In this document: positions 1-20,400 of the stretch, piece after piece
Layout of the letters: every line of letters starts with the position of its first letter
How positions within the stretch are numbered: the first letter of the stretch is position 1
Assembly: GCF_037975245.1 (NCBI RefSeq)
Contig: NC_092573.1
Location: forward strand, 1,984,501 to 2,048,500
Direction: 5' to 3'
Length of the DNA stretch: 64,000 bases
Source of the DNA: Apostichopus japonicus
Lineage: Eukaryota > Echinodermata > Holothuroidea > Aspidochirotida > Stichopodidae
The notes under the pieces: model-generated
What the model saw: only the letters and a program-made list of their open reading frames with translations
Databases searched by the model: none
Told to the model about the DNA's origin: nothing
Translations under genes and position numbers: made by a program

Positions 1-841
1 TTTTTCTGCATCTCTAGGTCATAACCATATTTTATTACTGTTTTTATTCTGCAGGTACACACATATTTTTGTTTAAATTTTGGCGATAGTTTATGTTTGG
101 TGATAGTTTGGCGATAGTTTATGTTATGCATCTGGTAGCAACCAAAATTAGTGATGTCATCATGACAATTGGGCTAAAGATGCCTTTGTTGCTTTCTTCA
201 CAATATACAAAACATTTATCCTTTGTGGAAAAATATTAGATAATTTTTACAGACTAGTTGCAGTGTGATGAAACTCTATATCCCCAATGACAACCAAAGA
301 AATATCTTAATTGTATCACTTTGAAAGGACAAATAAACAAGAAGATAAAACATTGCAGACAGACTTTGGTGATCCCTTTCCAGGAGTGAAAAGGCTTCTT
401 CTACCATACAAAAAGAAAATAGTTTTCATTCCATCGACCATAGGTAGAGATAGGAACAAGATGTTGAGATGGGGCTCGAAGCTAACAGTTTGGAATATTG
501 TTTTCTCCCAAATAAGCATCAAATGCTCTGACACTGAAATTTCTCTGTAGAAGTAGCCTTCTGCATTGTAGCTGATAATGATATAGTGGTACCATGCTGA
601 CCAGAGATGGAAAGGTGAGACAACTGAACAGATAAATCTTAATCTTTTATTGTAGTCCATGAAAGTCACATGCATGAATAATGAAATTAGGTTTTAAATT
701 ACCAAGGTTTGTGAACAAAACATAAAACACTTCTTTACTTTTCGTGGGACACAAACAATTTGCACAGGACTATATGGTTGGTTAATACCCACTTTATATG
801 CTTTTTTTTTAAAACTTGCAGTGATTTTTAATCTCTTGCAG
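1..841. other. Presumed intron of the left-edge gene
   Basis: AT-rich sequence ending in a pyrimidine-rich tract and an AG acceptor at 840-841. I see no convincing exon, RNA gene or element here. The short open frames are not supported by codon character or splice sites. Confidence 0.4.
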
Positions 842-1380
842 GTCGTGGACTCAAGTAGTTACACTGATTCCTCTTCTCAAGTCGCTGACGTAGGCTCAAC
901 GTCACCTTGGGATGGCTACCAGGACACCCCACCACCAAAAAAGTAAGACAACTTACTTTGTCTTGTTTTATTTCTTTGTTTTGATGACATGGTAAAAATG
1001 CCAATTTTATTATTTCACGATTTTAAGTATGTTTGTTTTATTTATTAGTTATTTATTTATTAGTGATGAAATGTTTTGTCCGTTTTGTGATAATTTGTTT
1101 TTAGTTGTTAGGGAGCTGTCTATTTACTTTAATGAATTAAAATGCTTTGGAACACTCTTATGAACTTAGAACCCACTTTGAGATTTTTCAAGAATAATTT
1201 ATCATCAAGCACTACTATAAAACCAATCCTTGATTTCATAATGAATTTTTGGTTATAATAATATCAAACAATTCTTTAAACTCCAGGTTCAGAATTTAAT
1301 CTGTCATTATAATAATATAAATGTTGCCCCCTAAAAAAAAGTTTTGTTGTTTCTTTTGTTTTCATAGGAAGAAAAAATGA
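842..1380 (+). CDS. 3'-terminal exons of an unidentified gene entering from the left
   Basis: Exon 842-942 follows a good acceptor (cttgcag) and ends at a strong donor (gtaaga). Exon 1368-1380 follows ttcatag. The phases agree (two bases AA joined to G), and together they encode a C-terminus starting VVDSSSYTDSSSQ, continuing through SPWDGYQDTPPP and ending in five lysines and TGA. If the intron were retained, the frame would stop after two lysines at TAA 944-946. The tail is Ser/Thr-rich and polar with a basic end, as in the cytosolic tails of some membrane proteins, but I do not recognise the family. The rest of the gene lies before base 1. Candidate polyadenylation signals AATAAA are at 1542 and 1787. 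Confidence 0.5.
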
Positions 1381-3818
1381 AACAGAGGATGGTACTTCAT
1401 TGTTCGTTCCTCGTTAATGGTTGGGAAGAAGACAACCACCAGAATTTTACATATCACCATTTTTTCAATGAAAGAAGCTTCCACCATTGAACATACCAAA
1501 GTGTAGTACATGGAATACACATGGAATACATCCATAAATGTAATAAATAGAATACACATGGTGTTATTCTTGCCCTTTCTACTCTCCGACTATTTTACAT
1601 CCGGAAAAGGAAGAGAAGGTTATTTTCACTTGCTACTTTGAGTTTGAGTGTATTTCCACATAACAGTGCAAATATACAATAGTACAACATCTGTACAAGG
1701 TGATGGATTTTGTGATTTTCCATGATAGATGGGAATATATGTAAATACCGAGAAACTAAATTTTATTAATTAACTTGATTGTTCTCAATAAATATGTCAA
1801 TCGAATCGACTTTACAATAATTGACTCTCATTCCTGGGTTCTCTCTGTTAGAAATAGTCTGGTGTTTAGGAATTGCTGCAATCAGTCTTAACAATCAGTC
1901 TTTTCAGGTTCTTCCTTCTCCAAGTACTCACATCTATGCATAATCGCAGCAAAGCAGTAATCCTGTGTTTTTTAAACAGCGCCACCGGCCCATAAATACT
2001 GTCCGTTTTGGCGAGTGTTTCTGTCATTCCACTGTAGTAAATGTTGCCGAATAACGAGTATGGTTAACGAAGTCGTTCTGTTGCAGTAAAGACTGCCGCA
2101 TCATGAGTAAGAGTTACGTTAGTCCTTATTTGACAATAATATTCCCGCATAATTAGTTTTTTCTTCTTGGTCATTATGTGACTATAAATGCTGCCGCTAC
2201 GATTTGCGTGATGTCATTATGCGGCAGTGAAAACTGCATAATTAAGAAGATATCATTTTGTCCGAATGGCGACCTTTCAGTGACAGCTGATAGGCTGTCC
2301 AATAAAAATTCAAGCCTAGGTCATTAAACTGCGTAAAAAGAACCTCACATATTGACTTGTAATTGTTTTTCTCATTATATGACAAAATTTATGACTGTAG
2401 GAGTAAACCCTGCATAAAAAGTTACTGAATATACAGGTAAGCCCTTGCGGATTGTAACGTGGCGACACGGTTCATGATCGGATCTTTCAATCAGTGGTGG
2501 ATTGAACACGGGTGACATCCGCTGTGCGTAAATAGTCATGTAGTAGGCGTTCCACCAGCTTGCAGTGACCTCGGCTTATTACTGTCGCTAAATTCCAGGT
2601 CCTGCTTACTGCGCGCTGGGATACAAATCGCGACCACGGTGGTGTCTGTTTGCGGTCGGGGCGAAGAGCACCTCTTTATTATTACCTTCGGGTAACACCG
2701 AATCAATGGGAACGCGCCTTAAGTCATCAATCTTGCCCCCTAAATGTGCTATGAACTCAGATACTTTCTAGCCACTATGATATAAGGTAAACAACTACGT
2801 TACTGCCATTCTTAACGGTATAGTTAACCACATAGAGACATTTGGACTACACATTCCTGACTGTCTGTGAAAAAAAAAAAATTAAGAGAGACGAGAGTGC
2901 TTTTGAAAGCCTGTGTAGCAATTATTAGTGTGCTAAACTTTGGGGCCAATACCATGGAGATCCGGAAGGGGCAGCTTGGGGGGGGGGGAGGAGGGGAGGG
3001 CACTTCCCCCCTCTGGAAAATCAAAGTAGTAAAAAAAAAAGCTAGAAATATCTTAAAATGTCACAGCTTCCCGGGGGACCCCAAATGGGGTTTTAAATTC
3101 ATTCCATAGAAGGTGAATTCCTTTCTGAAATGCATTTTTTGATTCACTGCCGAAGGCAGAAAGAATCTATGCGATGGTGATGTCGTGTGTGTGTGTATAT
3201 GTGTGTGTCTACGTGGCACTTACTCATGAACGCTCTAACTTCATTATTCAGTGCAGTTCTTATTTGTGGTAGCCTATGTCGATTTCCTGTAATTAGTTTA
3301 GCGAACCCTATTGTTTATGGTGGAGGTCAAAGATCATTTGGGATCAGCTGATATATAAATATATCAAAATTTCTATAGGCCTATCTCCAGAACCAGAACA
3401 CGGAAAGAGCTCATATATGCATGGTATATTATAGCCCTGTATATTGTATAGTTTGTACACATTTTGATGTCAAAACTTGAACACTGTGTAAATACAATTA
3501 TTCCGGATGGAAAACTGCAATAGCTGGTATATGGCTATGGCTTTTCTGTAACGAGTACGAGAATTCTTTTGTTTTGGGTGGAGGGTACAGCTGTTAATTT
3601 GTGTTCAGCAGAGGTAACACTCTGGAAATTTTAAGCCAGTGTTTGAAACAACAAGAAGGAAACCATGACCCATCAAGGGTTCGGTGAATCGCTTTCGTGT
3701 GGTTTATATGATATACAAATAATGAGAGAAAGAGAGCTGCTCTTTAATTCGCCAAGGTCACGTGAAGGAGAAAATAGTCAGTGTCTTGTAGACATAGTTG
3801 TGAAATGAAACCCCATAC
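1381..3818. other. Intergenic region: 3' UTR of the left gene, then unassigned sequence
   Basis: AATAAA occurs at 1542-1547 and 1787-1792 and may end the upstream transcript. A short GT microsatellite lies near 3187-3210, and a G-run with a G/A-rich stretch at 2977-3000. I see no gene in the remainder. Confidence 0.4.
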
Positions 3819-4950
3819 CAGGGCCGTCTTAAGAGATCACCTGGCCCTGGGCCCGGCAATGGAGCGGGGCCCCTCAATCAAGTGAGTTCGAAAAAAGTTG
3901 CTATATCGTTTAAAAAAATTGAAAAAAATACCCACCAGCGTAGAGAACCATAAGGAATCGAATGATATATAATTGGATATGGTATCCGGGGGAGAGTCTT
4001 GAGAAAAAAATGTCAAAGTCTTGGACCAAAAATGACACAAATTTTTGGGAAAACAGGGTTTCTGTGATTTATTTGAGCAATAACTCCCTAATCCGAAACT
4101 AAATGCAGCTGTAGGTCTCTGTACAGAATCAGTACATATTGGGAGGTCTTTTTTTTTTTTGTGGGAGTTAGAATTTTTTTTGACCTTGGGTCAAAATCGG
4201 GGTCAAATGAGGTCAAATGAAATGTAAACAAAGTTTCGAGAAAATAATTTACAATTTCTCCCCAAACCCAACACCCCCCCCCCCCCCCCCCCTTAAAACT
4301 ATCTTAAATTGAAAGCCATGACTGTTCTCTTTCAAATAAGCCATGTTTCCCTTCAGGTGGTGTTGGGTTATTTTTTCTCCAATGTATGACACACTCATAC
4401 ATTGGGACGCAAAGGGTTGTCTAGACATCGCGCATAGCATAGGAGCAGTTCACCTCTACTACTAGGACATCATGGACATGCCTATAAAGAGCTCACAAAG
4501 TAATTACAGTAGATAAGATTTAGGATCAATTCCACCTGATCATTGATGTGCCGAAAGGCTCATTTATTTATGGCCATATATATTATGACGGTAATCGATT
4601 TTAAGTGATGGAAAATGAATACCAACCGGATATATTCTCCTGGGTTAGAATTGCACTGAAAAAAAGACTGGTGCTCGGACCGCGGACCCAAGTTGTCTGG
4701 TGTTGTAAGCCTTCGGGGCATTGTATATTCCAGGGTTGCCAACTCAGATTCGAATATTTAATGTCAAAGTCTCAAGTGTTTCACCAACTCTCGTCACAAG
4801 TTATCAAGTATCGAGTTCAATCAGGCATAATGGTCTATTAAATACGTTTTCCTCCCAGATTAAGACATGGGCTTACTACGATTGCGGGGCCCCTGACATC
4901 GCGGGGCCCTGGGCCAGGGCCCAGTGGGCCCATGCGTTAAGACGGCCCTG
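3819..4950. mobile_element. hAT-type non-autonomous transposon, 1132 bp
   Basis: Terminal inverted repeats CAGGGCCGTCTTAAG (left) and GTTAAGACGGCCCTG (right) are almost exact complements. The direct 8-bp duplication CCCCATAC abuts both ends, at 3811-3818 and 4951-4958. An 8-bp target duplication with CAGGG-type termini is typical of the hAT superfamily. No transposase frame is present, so the element depends on a transposase elsewhere. Its interior holds several GGTCA half-sites near 4180-4220 and a C-run at about 4274-4292. Confidence 0.88.
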
Positions 4951-5478
4951 CCCCATACAACGCACTATAATGGCTACGAGCCCCCCCCCCCCACCCCCTC
5001 TTCAACCATCCTTGTATTGAGAAAAAAATAACGTACATTCTTCACGTATTCCGAATCAATTACAAAATTTCTCGTATTAAAACAATAACCTTATATTGTT
5101 TTCTTTGTTTACTAAATAAATGGGGTATCGTTGCACACAACAATGTAGCAATTTAACATCAAGTATAAGATGTTCAACAGAAATCTTCAATCTTTTCCAG
5201 TATAAGTTAACATGAATAGAAATAGCGCTAAAATGATTATCCATTTAAACAAAAAAGAACTACATCTCAACGTATAGGCTATAGGTAAAAGATTGTAAAA
5301 ACTACAATGTTAGAAATACTGCACAAAATATACTAAGAATGGTAGCTAGTGTATCAATCGGCGTTCCCCCTTTTGACAAGATCTGTAAATATTATTTTGG
5401 GGGAGATTTTGACAATGCCTCACGTATGCAACAGTGATTCCAGACAATCTAGTTCCTCTCGCTTTGTAAAATTAGAAC

Positions 5479-5845
5479 CAAGGGCGTAGGAACCGGGGGG
5501 CTGGGGGGGGGGGGCACCAGCCCCCCAGTGAAAAATGTGGAGGGGCGGAAGTATCATTCCGCCCCCCCCCCCGCTTCGCAAGTCAGAAAACCCCTTTTCA
5601 TTTCCAAATGAGAAAAAAAGTCTCATTTGGAGCACCAAATTGCATCTAAGGCCAGGTGAAAATACAAAATTAAGTTTACAAAATGGAGTGGGTGTTGAAG
5701 TGTGCTATATTGCACCAAATTGCATCTGAGGCCACCTGGAAATGCAAAAAAAATCCAAAGGGGACCTCCCCTTAGACCCCTCCCCTAGGCCGGCCATCAG
5801 TCTTCAGCCCCCCCCCCCACTCAAAAGTACCTTCCTACGCCACTG
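5479..5845. mobile_element. hAT-type MITE, 367 bp
   Basis: The termini are CAAGGGCGTAGGAAC and CTTCCTACGCCACTG, which are inverted repeats with a few mismatches. Perfect 8-bp target duplications ATTAGAAC lie at 5471-5478 and 5846-5853. The interior has long G- and C-homopolymer tracts next to the ends and no coding capacity. Confidence 0.87.
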
Positions 5846-5853
5846 ATTAGAAC

Positions 5854-6419
5854 TAAAAAAAACCAAAAGCCTCCGTGTGTCATATTATATAGTATGTGTA
5901 TTATTCATACAGTGTTTGTTTGATCATTTCACCATGGTATTGTTATGTGCACACTCTCCCGCTTCATGCCTTAACTATAAGTACCACGTTGTAAATAAAC
6001 ACTCGTTAAACATACACGAAAATACCTCAGTCATCTTTATTCATCGACTCTTGAGTTAACCAAATAAACCAGCTAATATTACGCAGTGGAATTTGCAATT
6101 TTCCTAATCTTTACCTAATCTCTTCTATATTGAATGAGTCTACCAGCAATCGATGTCTATATTTCTTTCATATACTATGCGGCACTTCTGAGGCCGCGTC
6201 ATAGATACCACAAAGAAAGCGAGCACAATAACAGGTAGTGATTATACTTAACGAACTAATGGAAGGAATATAGCCTATACCCGAGGACTCACTACTCAAG
6301 CATATCCTATTGTATGTAGCCTACTGCATGGTTTAAGTTCATAGGTGGAAAACTATGCTTTAGAAGAAAAGACAACTGTTTACCAAGGATTTCAGAACGA
6401 AACGTAAACAAGTCTCGGA
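5854..6419. other. Upstream region of the hydroxylysine-kinase-like gene
   Basis: AT-rich sequence that probably contains the promoter and 5' UTR of the gene starting at 6420. No TATA box or other site can be singled out with confidence. Confidence 0.35.
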
Positions 6420-14233
<7,814 letters not shown>

Positions 14234-15311
14234 AAACCAGGGAACTAGATGGCTTTGATTCTGTCCTTTCTATTATGTTGAAATAACTCCCTTTCACCAT
14301 AGCTGCACTGCTAGTGATGATGAATGGAGTGGGTACCTTCACCCTCCCCCCTCCGGATCAATATTTTGAGAAAGTTGTCAGATGCTGAGGATATGGTTGC
14401 TAGAATGAGTGCGATGACCTCGAGCCTGCTTCGTAATTCTCTGAACAATCATCAAAAAAGTATTACGAGAGGATTGCTTTGAATTAACCCATCGCCAAGC
14501 GGAAGAGGAATTGCCCACGCGAAGGATAAACTATTTCCTTTGCTGCTCCGTCAAGCCCCCTTCCATGATGTAATCAACCCCAAATGCTTATCAGAAACGC
14601 CTTTGTTAAAATATCATATATATTGAGTTAGAAGACGGGTTCGTGTCACTAAAATTGGCGGCGGTATCACATTCCTAAATGAATATTGAAGAAATACTGA
14701 GAAAAATGATAGCGCCCCCTACTCCTCATGAAAAAAAGGGGGGGGGGATAAAATGGCTGCTGTTGACCTGACAAATTAGTAGAATGTAAAGGAGTAAGTA
14801 TGATTTGACAAAATGCAGCTTTTAAGAGAACTTTTCGTCGCTTTGATGACAAACTAAAGTTTGCAAATTGAATGAGTAAGATATTGAACATCATTTTCAA
14901 ACTACACATATGATAGACTACTGTATTACTTCATATCTTGTCATTCTATTTATTTGTTTTCATATATGAACATATAAATTGTTAGTTATTATATATAGAT
15001 GTTTTCCAATTATAACATTTATTTCATTTCAATGTTAATCTCATGTTTTCTTACTTTCTTTTTTACAACATTCAACTTGGTTTATATTAATGCGTTATGC
15101 ATTATGGTATGGTGTGGTAAACTTCAATGTATCCCACAAGGGAAATTACATGCTTGCAGATAAGGTAACGGGTAAGACAATAAGAACAATAAAACATAAA
15201 AACAATAAGGACGAAATAAAGACAAAAAAAAAGGACAGAGCGTTCAGACACTGCCAAGTTGCAAAAAACAAACCCGAACAAGGCAATCGATATCATATTA
15301 TTCAGTTTTAG
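14234..15311. other. Intergenic region downstream of the HYKK-like gene
   Basis: AT-rich DNA with a short G-run at 14739-14748. I see no gene, and no AATAAA close to the stop at 14233. Confidence 0.35.
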
Positions 15312-15428
15312 TCTTAGATTCAAAATTTGAGTTAAAATGTTGAATTGGAAGCCACACGACGTGAAGTTGTAATCGATCAGTCCTTGCGACTCCTCCCACA
15401 TTCGTGGTCGCTTAGCGTCGTTAAAACA
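15312..15428 (+). mobile_element. 5'-truncated copy of the SINE tail
   Basis: Repeats the tail of the SINE at 11855-12111: the core TTAAAATGTTGAATTGGAAG is identical, followed by GCCACACGACGTGAAG and later CGTGGTCGCTTAGCGTC. The tRNA head is missing, as expected for an incomplete retroposon copy. A roughly 20-bp insertion separates the two halves relative to the other copy. Confidence 0.66.
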
Positions 15429-15749
15429 CCAGCCCCGTGCCCTGTATTTAGTTATTTAGCTCCATGGTCCGTCAGCTTTATTCCGTACTGATGCTAGTAA
15501 TGGATTGGTAAGGTATGCATAGTGCGCATAGGCTACACACTAATCCTGTAAAATAGTAGAAGGCTGTACTAGTAGTGATAACGGTTGTTTTCTTCTCGAC
15601 TTAATTAACTCTTCCTATGCGTTAGGTTTAACCACCAAACAACTTTTATCATACTAACTAAGGTAGCCTAAAAATACCTTTAGCTACACAGATTCATCTC
15701 AGGAACACTAACAATAGTAATTGAACTGTAGATAAACGTAACCTACAAA

Positions 15750-16385
15750 CAAGGGCGGCGGAAGCACTTTTAATCTGGGGGGGGGGGCACCGACATCAAA
15801 GGGCACTTTGCAGAAATTCGATTGGACTGATGCAGCCTTATATTTAGTACCCTTTATAACTCTCATTTGCGTATACACATCACTCCATCAACACCCCCCC
15901 CCCCCCCTCAAGGAAAATATGCATACTAGCACTGCAATATCCAATGTGCAAAATGGGAAACAAGGAACAAGTTTACTTTTGAGACAAAATGAGGTGAAAT
16001 CATGCTAGTTGCTAATGTAGGAATCTTCCGAATTAGAGTTTATTCTTGTTAATATCTTAACATTTTTTTTCCATTCGAAATAGCTTTGAGTTTGACCCAC
16101 AGAAATTCATTAAAAGTCAGGGGCGTAGCCAGGATTTGCAAAGTTGTATGCACGACTATCTGAGCGGAGCGCCACCATCGGTTGGCGCGGAGCGTACAAG
16201 AAAATTTGTGGTTTTACAAACCCCTCAGATGGCCGGAAACGGCCCTTCCCGAGTGTTCATTCTGGTTCCCTGGCTGCTTACTTGAGACACCTCAATTTTT
16301 ATGTAGAAAAAGGGCACATTTTTAACCTGAGGAAAAGTGGGGGGCACGTGCCCCCTGTGCCCCCCCCCCGGTTCCGCCGCCCTTG
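15750..16385. mobile_element. hAT-type MITE, 636 bp (family copy 1)
   Basis: The termini CAAGGGCGGCGGAAGC and GGTTCCGCCGCCCTTG are inverted repeats. Perfect 8-bp target duplications CCTACAAA lie at 15742-15749 and 16386-16393. The whole sequence is closely repeated in reverse orientation at 40107-40759, with similarity continuous from end to end. It contains the AGCGGAGCGCCACC hairpin core and three G/C homopolymer tracts. It has no coding capacity. Confidence 0.93.
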
Positions 16386-17248
16386 CCTACAAACACAATT
16401 TCAAAAACTTTTTTATTACACTGCTCACAGAAAACAATCTGTGTGAAGCCAGCACTATTTGTCTATGAAAATGGCCCAACGCTTTTTGACCACGGCTCCC
16501 TAAACGAGGGCGCTATAGCAAAATTCCCCAAAAGTATAAAGTGAACATAAATAAATTTAAGTATCAACAAACAGTTATTTTTTCCTTTTTCGAAACGTAT
16601 GGAATCACTTTAATGACATCATATTTAACAATACCACCAAATACGAAGTTGTGAACGGCCGTATGGTAATCTAAGTCCCAGCGTTCCAGCGTATTTGGTA
16701 CGATGTTCATTAAGTAACAAATCTGCTAAAATATGAGGTTGTATAATATTGAATGCAGATGAGGAAAAATAAAATAAAAAAATAAAAAACATATACAGGA
16801 TTGACATCTATATATTAGGAATGGATTTAGTTTTGGAGTACAATTAAAAACCATGTAAGTAAAAATTTATGAAAAAATGACGGTTACAGTGTTTCATGAC
16901 ACGCGATGAAAGTTTTTCGGGGCCGTCTGCCTTCGATGCATTAAGACACTGTTGTGTGATCGTCGCGCATCCGGTACATGCCTGTGTTTAGCACTTGTGT
17001 TCCTAATATGACGTCATCGTTGTGTTGTTTTGAAATCTCAGTTTTCAGAGGTCTGTTTTCTAATTAGTCATTGAGGTTTTGAAGATGATGAGAATAGTTT
17101 TGAACATATATTTTCTCTTAGATTCAGAGGAAGTTACTGTCGATTAGTTGGATTTTACACGTCATGGCCTCTTTAACTTATTGCGTGTACCGTTTGTGTT
17201 ATACACATATATTAACTGATGAATGGTATATATACATATATATAGTCT

Positions 17249-17257
17249 ATATATAAA
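17249..17257 (+). promoter_or_regulatory. Possible TATA box of the Cys-loop receptor gene
   Basis: TATATAAAG lies about 165 bases upstream of the receptor's first ATG, in a locally TA-rich stretch. Position fits a core promoter, but similar AT strings are common here, so this is a weak call. Confidence 0.2.
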
Positions 17258-17419
17258 GTACTAATCGTATAACCAGCATGTTTCAGTGCGAGTGAAATCC
17301 GGTGCTGGAGTATTTACACAATACTGCATGCTGTATACCCGCAACAGGTCGAATTCTGTTTACCATTCCAGTAGTATATACCATTTGAACATCTTCACAC
17401 GAAATTTTAACGAAATAAA

Positions 17420-20400
17420 ATGTTCTTCTTCAAACTGTATCTGGTTTGTGTATGTTTATTAACAGTTGTATTCCCATGGTGAGTTGCTTTCTTTCTTTCT
17501 TCATTTTCTATAACTGATGCAACTCCAGGATCGATCATATACTTTCATTAGTAACATTAATGTAGCGAATATTCACTTTCAGATTAAATTCTACCATTGA
17601 TTTCATAACGTTCTCATAACGTGTTGGACATTTGTTTTAAAATTGTAGAAAGAACAACTATGGGACATCTTTTTGATCCAGTTAAATGCTTGGATATATG
17701 TTGTTATGAAGGCTTAGTGATTGATTTATACAGCAAGTGTCTGTAAAACGATCTATATAACTCCAAACTTGTAAAAATCTTGCGTATATTCTTTCATTAA
17801 TAATATGACATGCTTTTGTATGTTACAAATCCGAAAGCGTTATGACACCTTCATGATTGTCTGCTACTTACGTATTACTGAAACATTCTATTAATGAGCC
17901 TGTTAATGTCTTGCTAAGTAGTTGTAAAGTTTTAAAAAACAAGCATATATGATTGCCATGAAAAAAAAGAAGACACTTCCTTAGCTCTTTACAGAAAGAC
18001 TTAAAATATTCTCTTGCGTTTTTTTTTCTAAAATGTAGAAAACATAAATTAATTTTATCGAAAGCTTGAATTCGCATATTTTTGGCAGCGTATAGTGAAA
18101 TATTATAAACGAGTTCCATGTCACGATTTTCGCCACCCCAGAATTATCGCGTTCATTCGAGTCAATCCGAAGGTGTTGTCTATATAGACACCGTTCATAA
18201 TCCATACATATAGTGTTTGCCTGGCACATGTAAGCCCAATTAAACAGGTAAAAGAACGTCATCTGAAATAAAAAGCTGGATCATCTGACATGCAGAGCTG
18301 TGTCTCGATTCTGTTATGAACTGGAAAACGAATCTGTAATCTTGTAATATGACATGCCATTTTCATGTATCATGTATGATGTAGAAATCTGAACAGTTCA
18401 GAATTGTTGTCATATTATGTTGCTTTTCTGATTAAAAGTTGGTATATTGTTTGTAAACTAATCAATTCAATAAAACATGAAGAAAACAAAAGATGTAACG
18501 ACACGAATTAGTTAGCCCCTTCCTTTTTGTTTTCACGTCTTTGTCATTTCGTACATTTTAAGTGCTTTTATTTCATTTGCCGGATTTTGTACATTTTCGC
18601 CATGTATGTACATACTTTTGTATTGTATTCATCGGTGTAACTCTATGGGGTTGGGAAGGACGAAGCACAGGGGTCAGGAGAATTGAAGGGACCCGAGCCC
18701 CCACCCCCTCCTCCAACAAAACATAAAAAAAAATAATACGATGAAAAGTCAATATGACCAAGAAGATATGTGAACTGAATCTAATTGCGCAGAATCTGGC
18801 TTTCAATCTCTCGGTTCCCTCATTAAGGGCGCAATTTCATCCTAGGGCCCGGGCCCATCGGCCCCAAGTTAATCTTTACGCCTCTGATTTTGTTGTGAAT
18901 ATGTTTGCATAGTTTTTGAGTAGACTTTTGTATTTGGTGGATGTGAAGAGTTTGTATTTTTATGTGTAACTATCAGTATGTATTTTGAAATAACAAACAG
19001 CCTAAGCCAACAGGCACCTTTTTTTAATGTGATAACATTAAATGTTCCTTTGCTCAAGATTATTGAATTTTTGAACATTTTTTACAACGATGTCCTTTCA
19101 CTATATGTGGACCTATACATATCAAGTATAAAAAGTTCATATATACCGTAGGCTAGCAGGATATATACTTTATGCGGTAATGTCGCAGCTCTTCATTTTG
19201 AATTATTGTGATTTATAAGGTATTCGTGCATGTATAGGCTTTGATCTAGCTTGATATCAAATGGATCTTTTCTTAAAAAAGAGTAAGAAGCAAGCAGCAC
19301 ACTAGGTTGGATTGATCTACCAACTGCGAAGTTAAAGGGAGTGAAGACTCGCGAACAAAGAAACGTCTGATGCCGGTAATCTGACATAGTTTCGAATGAG
19401 GTGTAACAGAAGTGTTAGACACCACCATCGATCTCAGAAAATACACACACAGCTTGCTACCGTCGGTAATTAGACACTATGGGTACAGTAAATACATGCA
19501 GCTACGGTCAATACACAACACAGCGTACACAGCAGCGATGGACATCTCAGGTCCAGCTAAAGATAACAAGGTATCACGTTTCATTACTGTCTGCATTTTG
19601 TATCGACAAGAGAAAAACTTCACCTAAAAGCAACGGAAAGTTAACTTTTATAGAGGGCGGCACGCGGTTAGGGGCGAGTCTTCAATGCCTTTAAAAAACT
19701 CTTTCCTTCTTATTATTGCTTTTTTTGTCAATTAAAATACATCGCGTATGTGTACACGTATACATGCACGTACACATACAGACATACACATCGCCGTGAC
19801 GTAGATTCTCTTCGACTTCAGCAAGGATTCCAATTGTTATAACACCAAGCCAAAAAGTGAAGCTTTAGTTGTTCCGTCTGTTTATAGCTCCATGGTCAGA
19901 GTGATGAGACCTTAATGACCGGATGAACGAAGCCTTTCATTTTCTAAAATTACAAAATTACCACACCTTGTCCTTACCCTTGTTATTGACCTATTTGGAA
20001 ACATCATTAGTATGTCAATCATGCAAACGAGGCCGCCTGTAAGGAAGACCTATACCATATATATGCATTGCGTGAATTACAATATTGTTTCAGAGCAACT
20101 GCCATGAATGCAAGCTTCACCCCTACCCCCTCCCCCTCCCCCTTTGCCTTCCTGCGTGTTCGAGGTCTACACCCACGCATATAGGCTGAGTTACATTGAG
20201 TAGGCTTAGGCTACACAACCGCCATTTTCCAAGCAATTTGTAACGTATATATATAAAATTAAATTGTTTTATGATTGTTTTTACGGAAAGTATCACAAGA
20301 TAGATAGAAATATCGCAAACAATTACGAAAAACCAACAGTTATTTCACCTAATAGATCAACTCTAAATGCATCGTTACATATCGTGACTGTTATAACTTT

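Noticed and set aside
2460-2720. Possible rRNA or snRNA piece in a more GC-rich stretch
   Set aside because: No match to 5S, U1 or other conserved RNA signatures that I could recognise.
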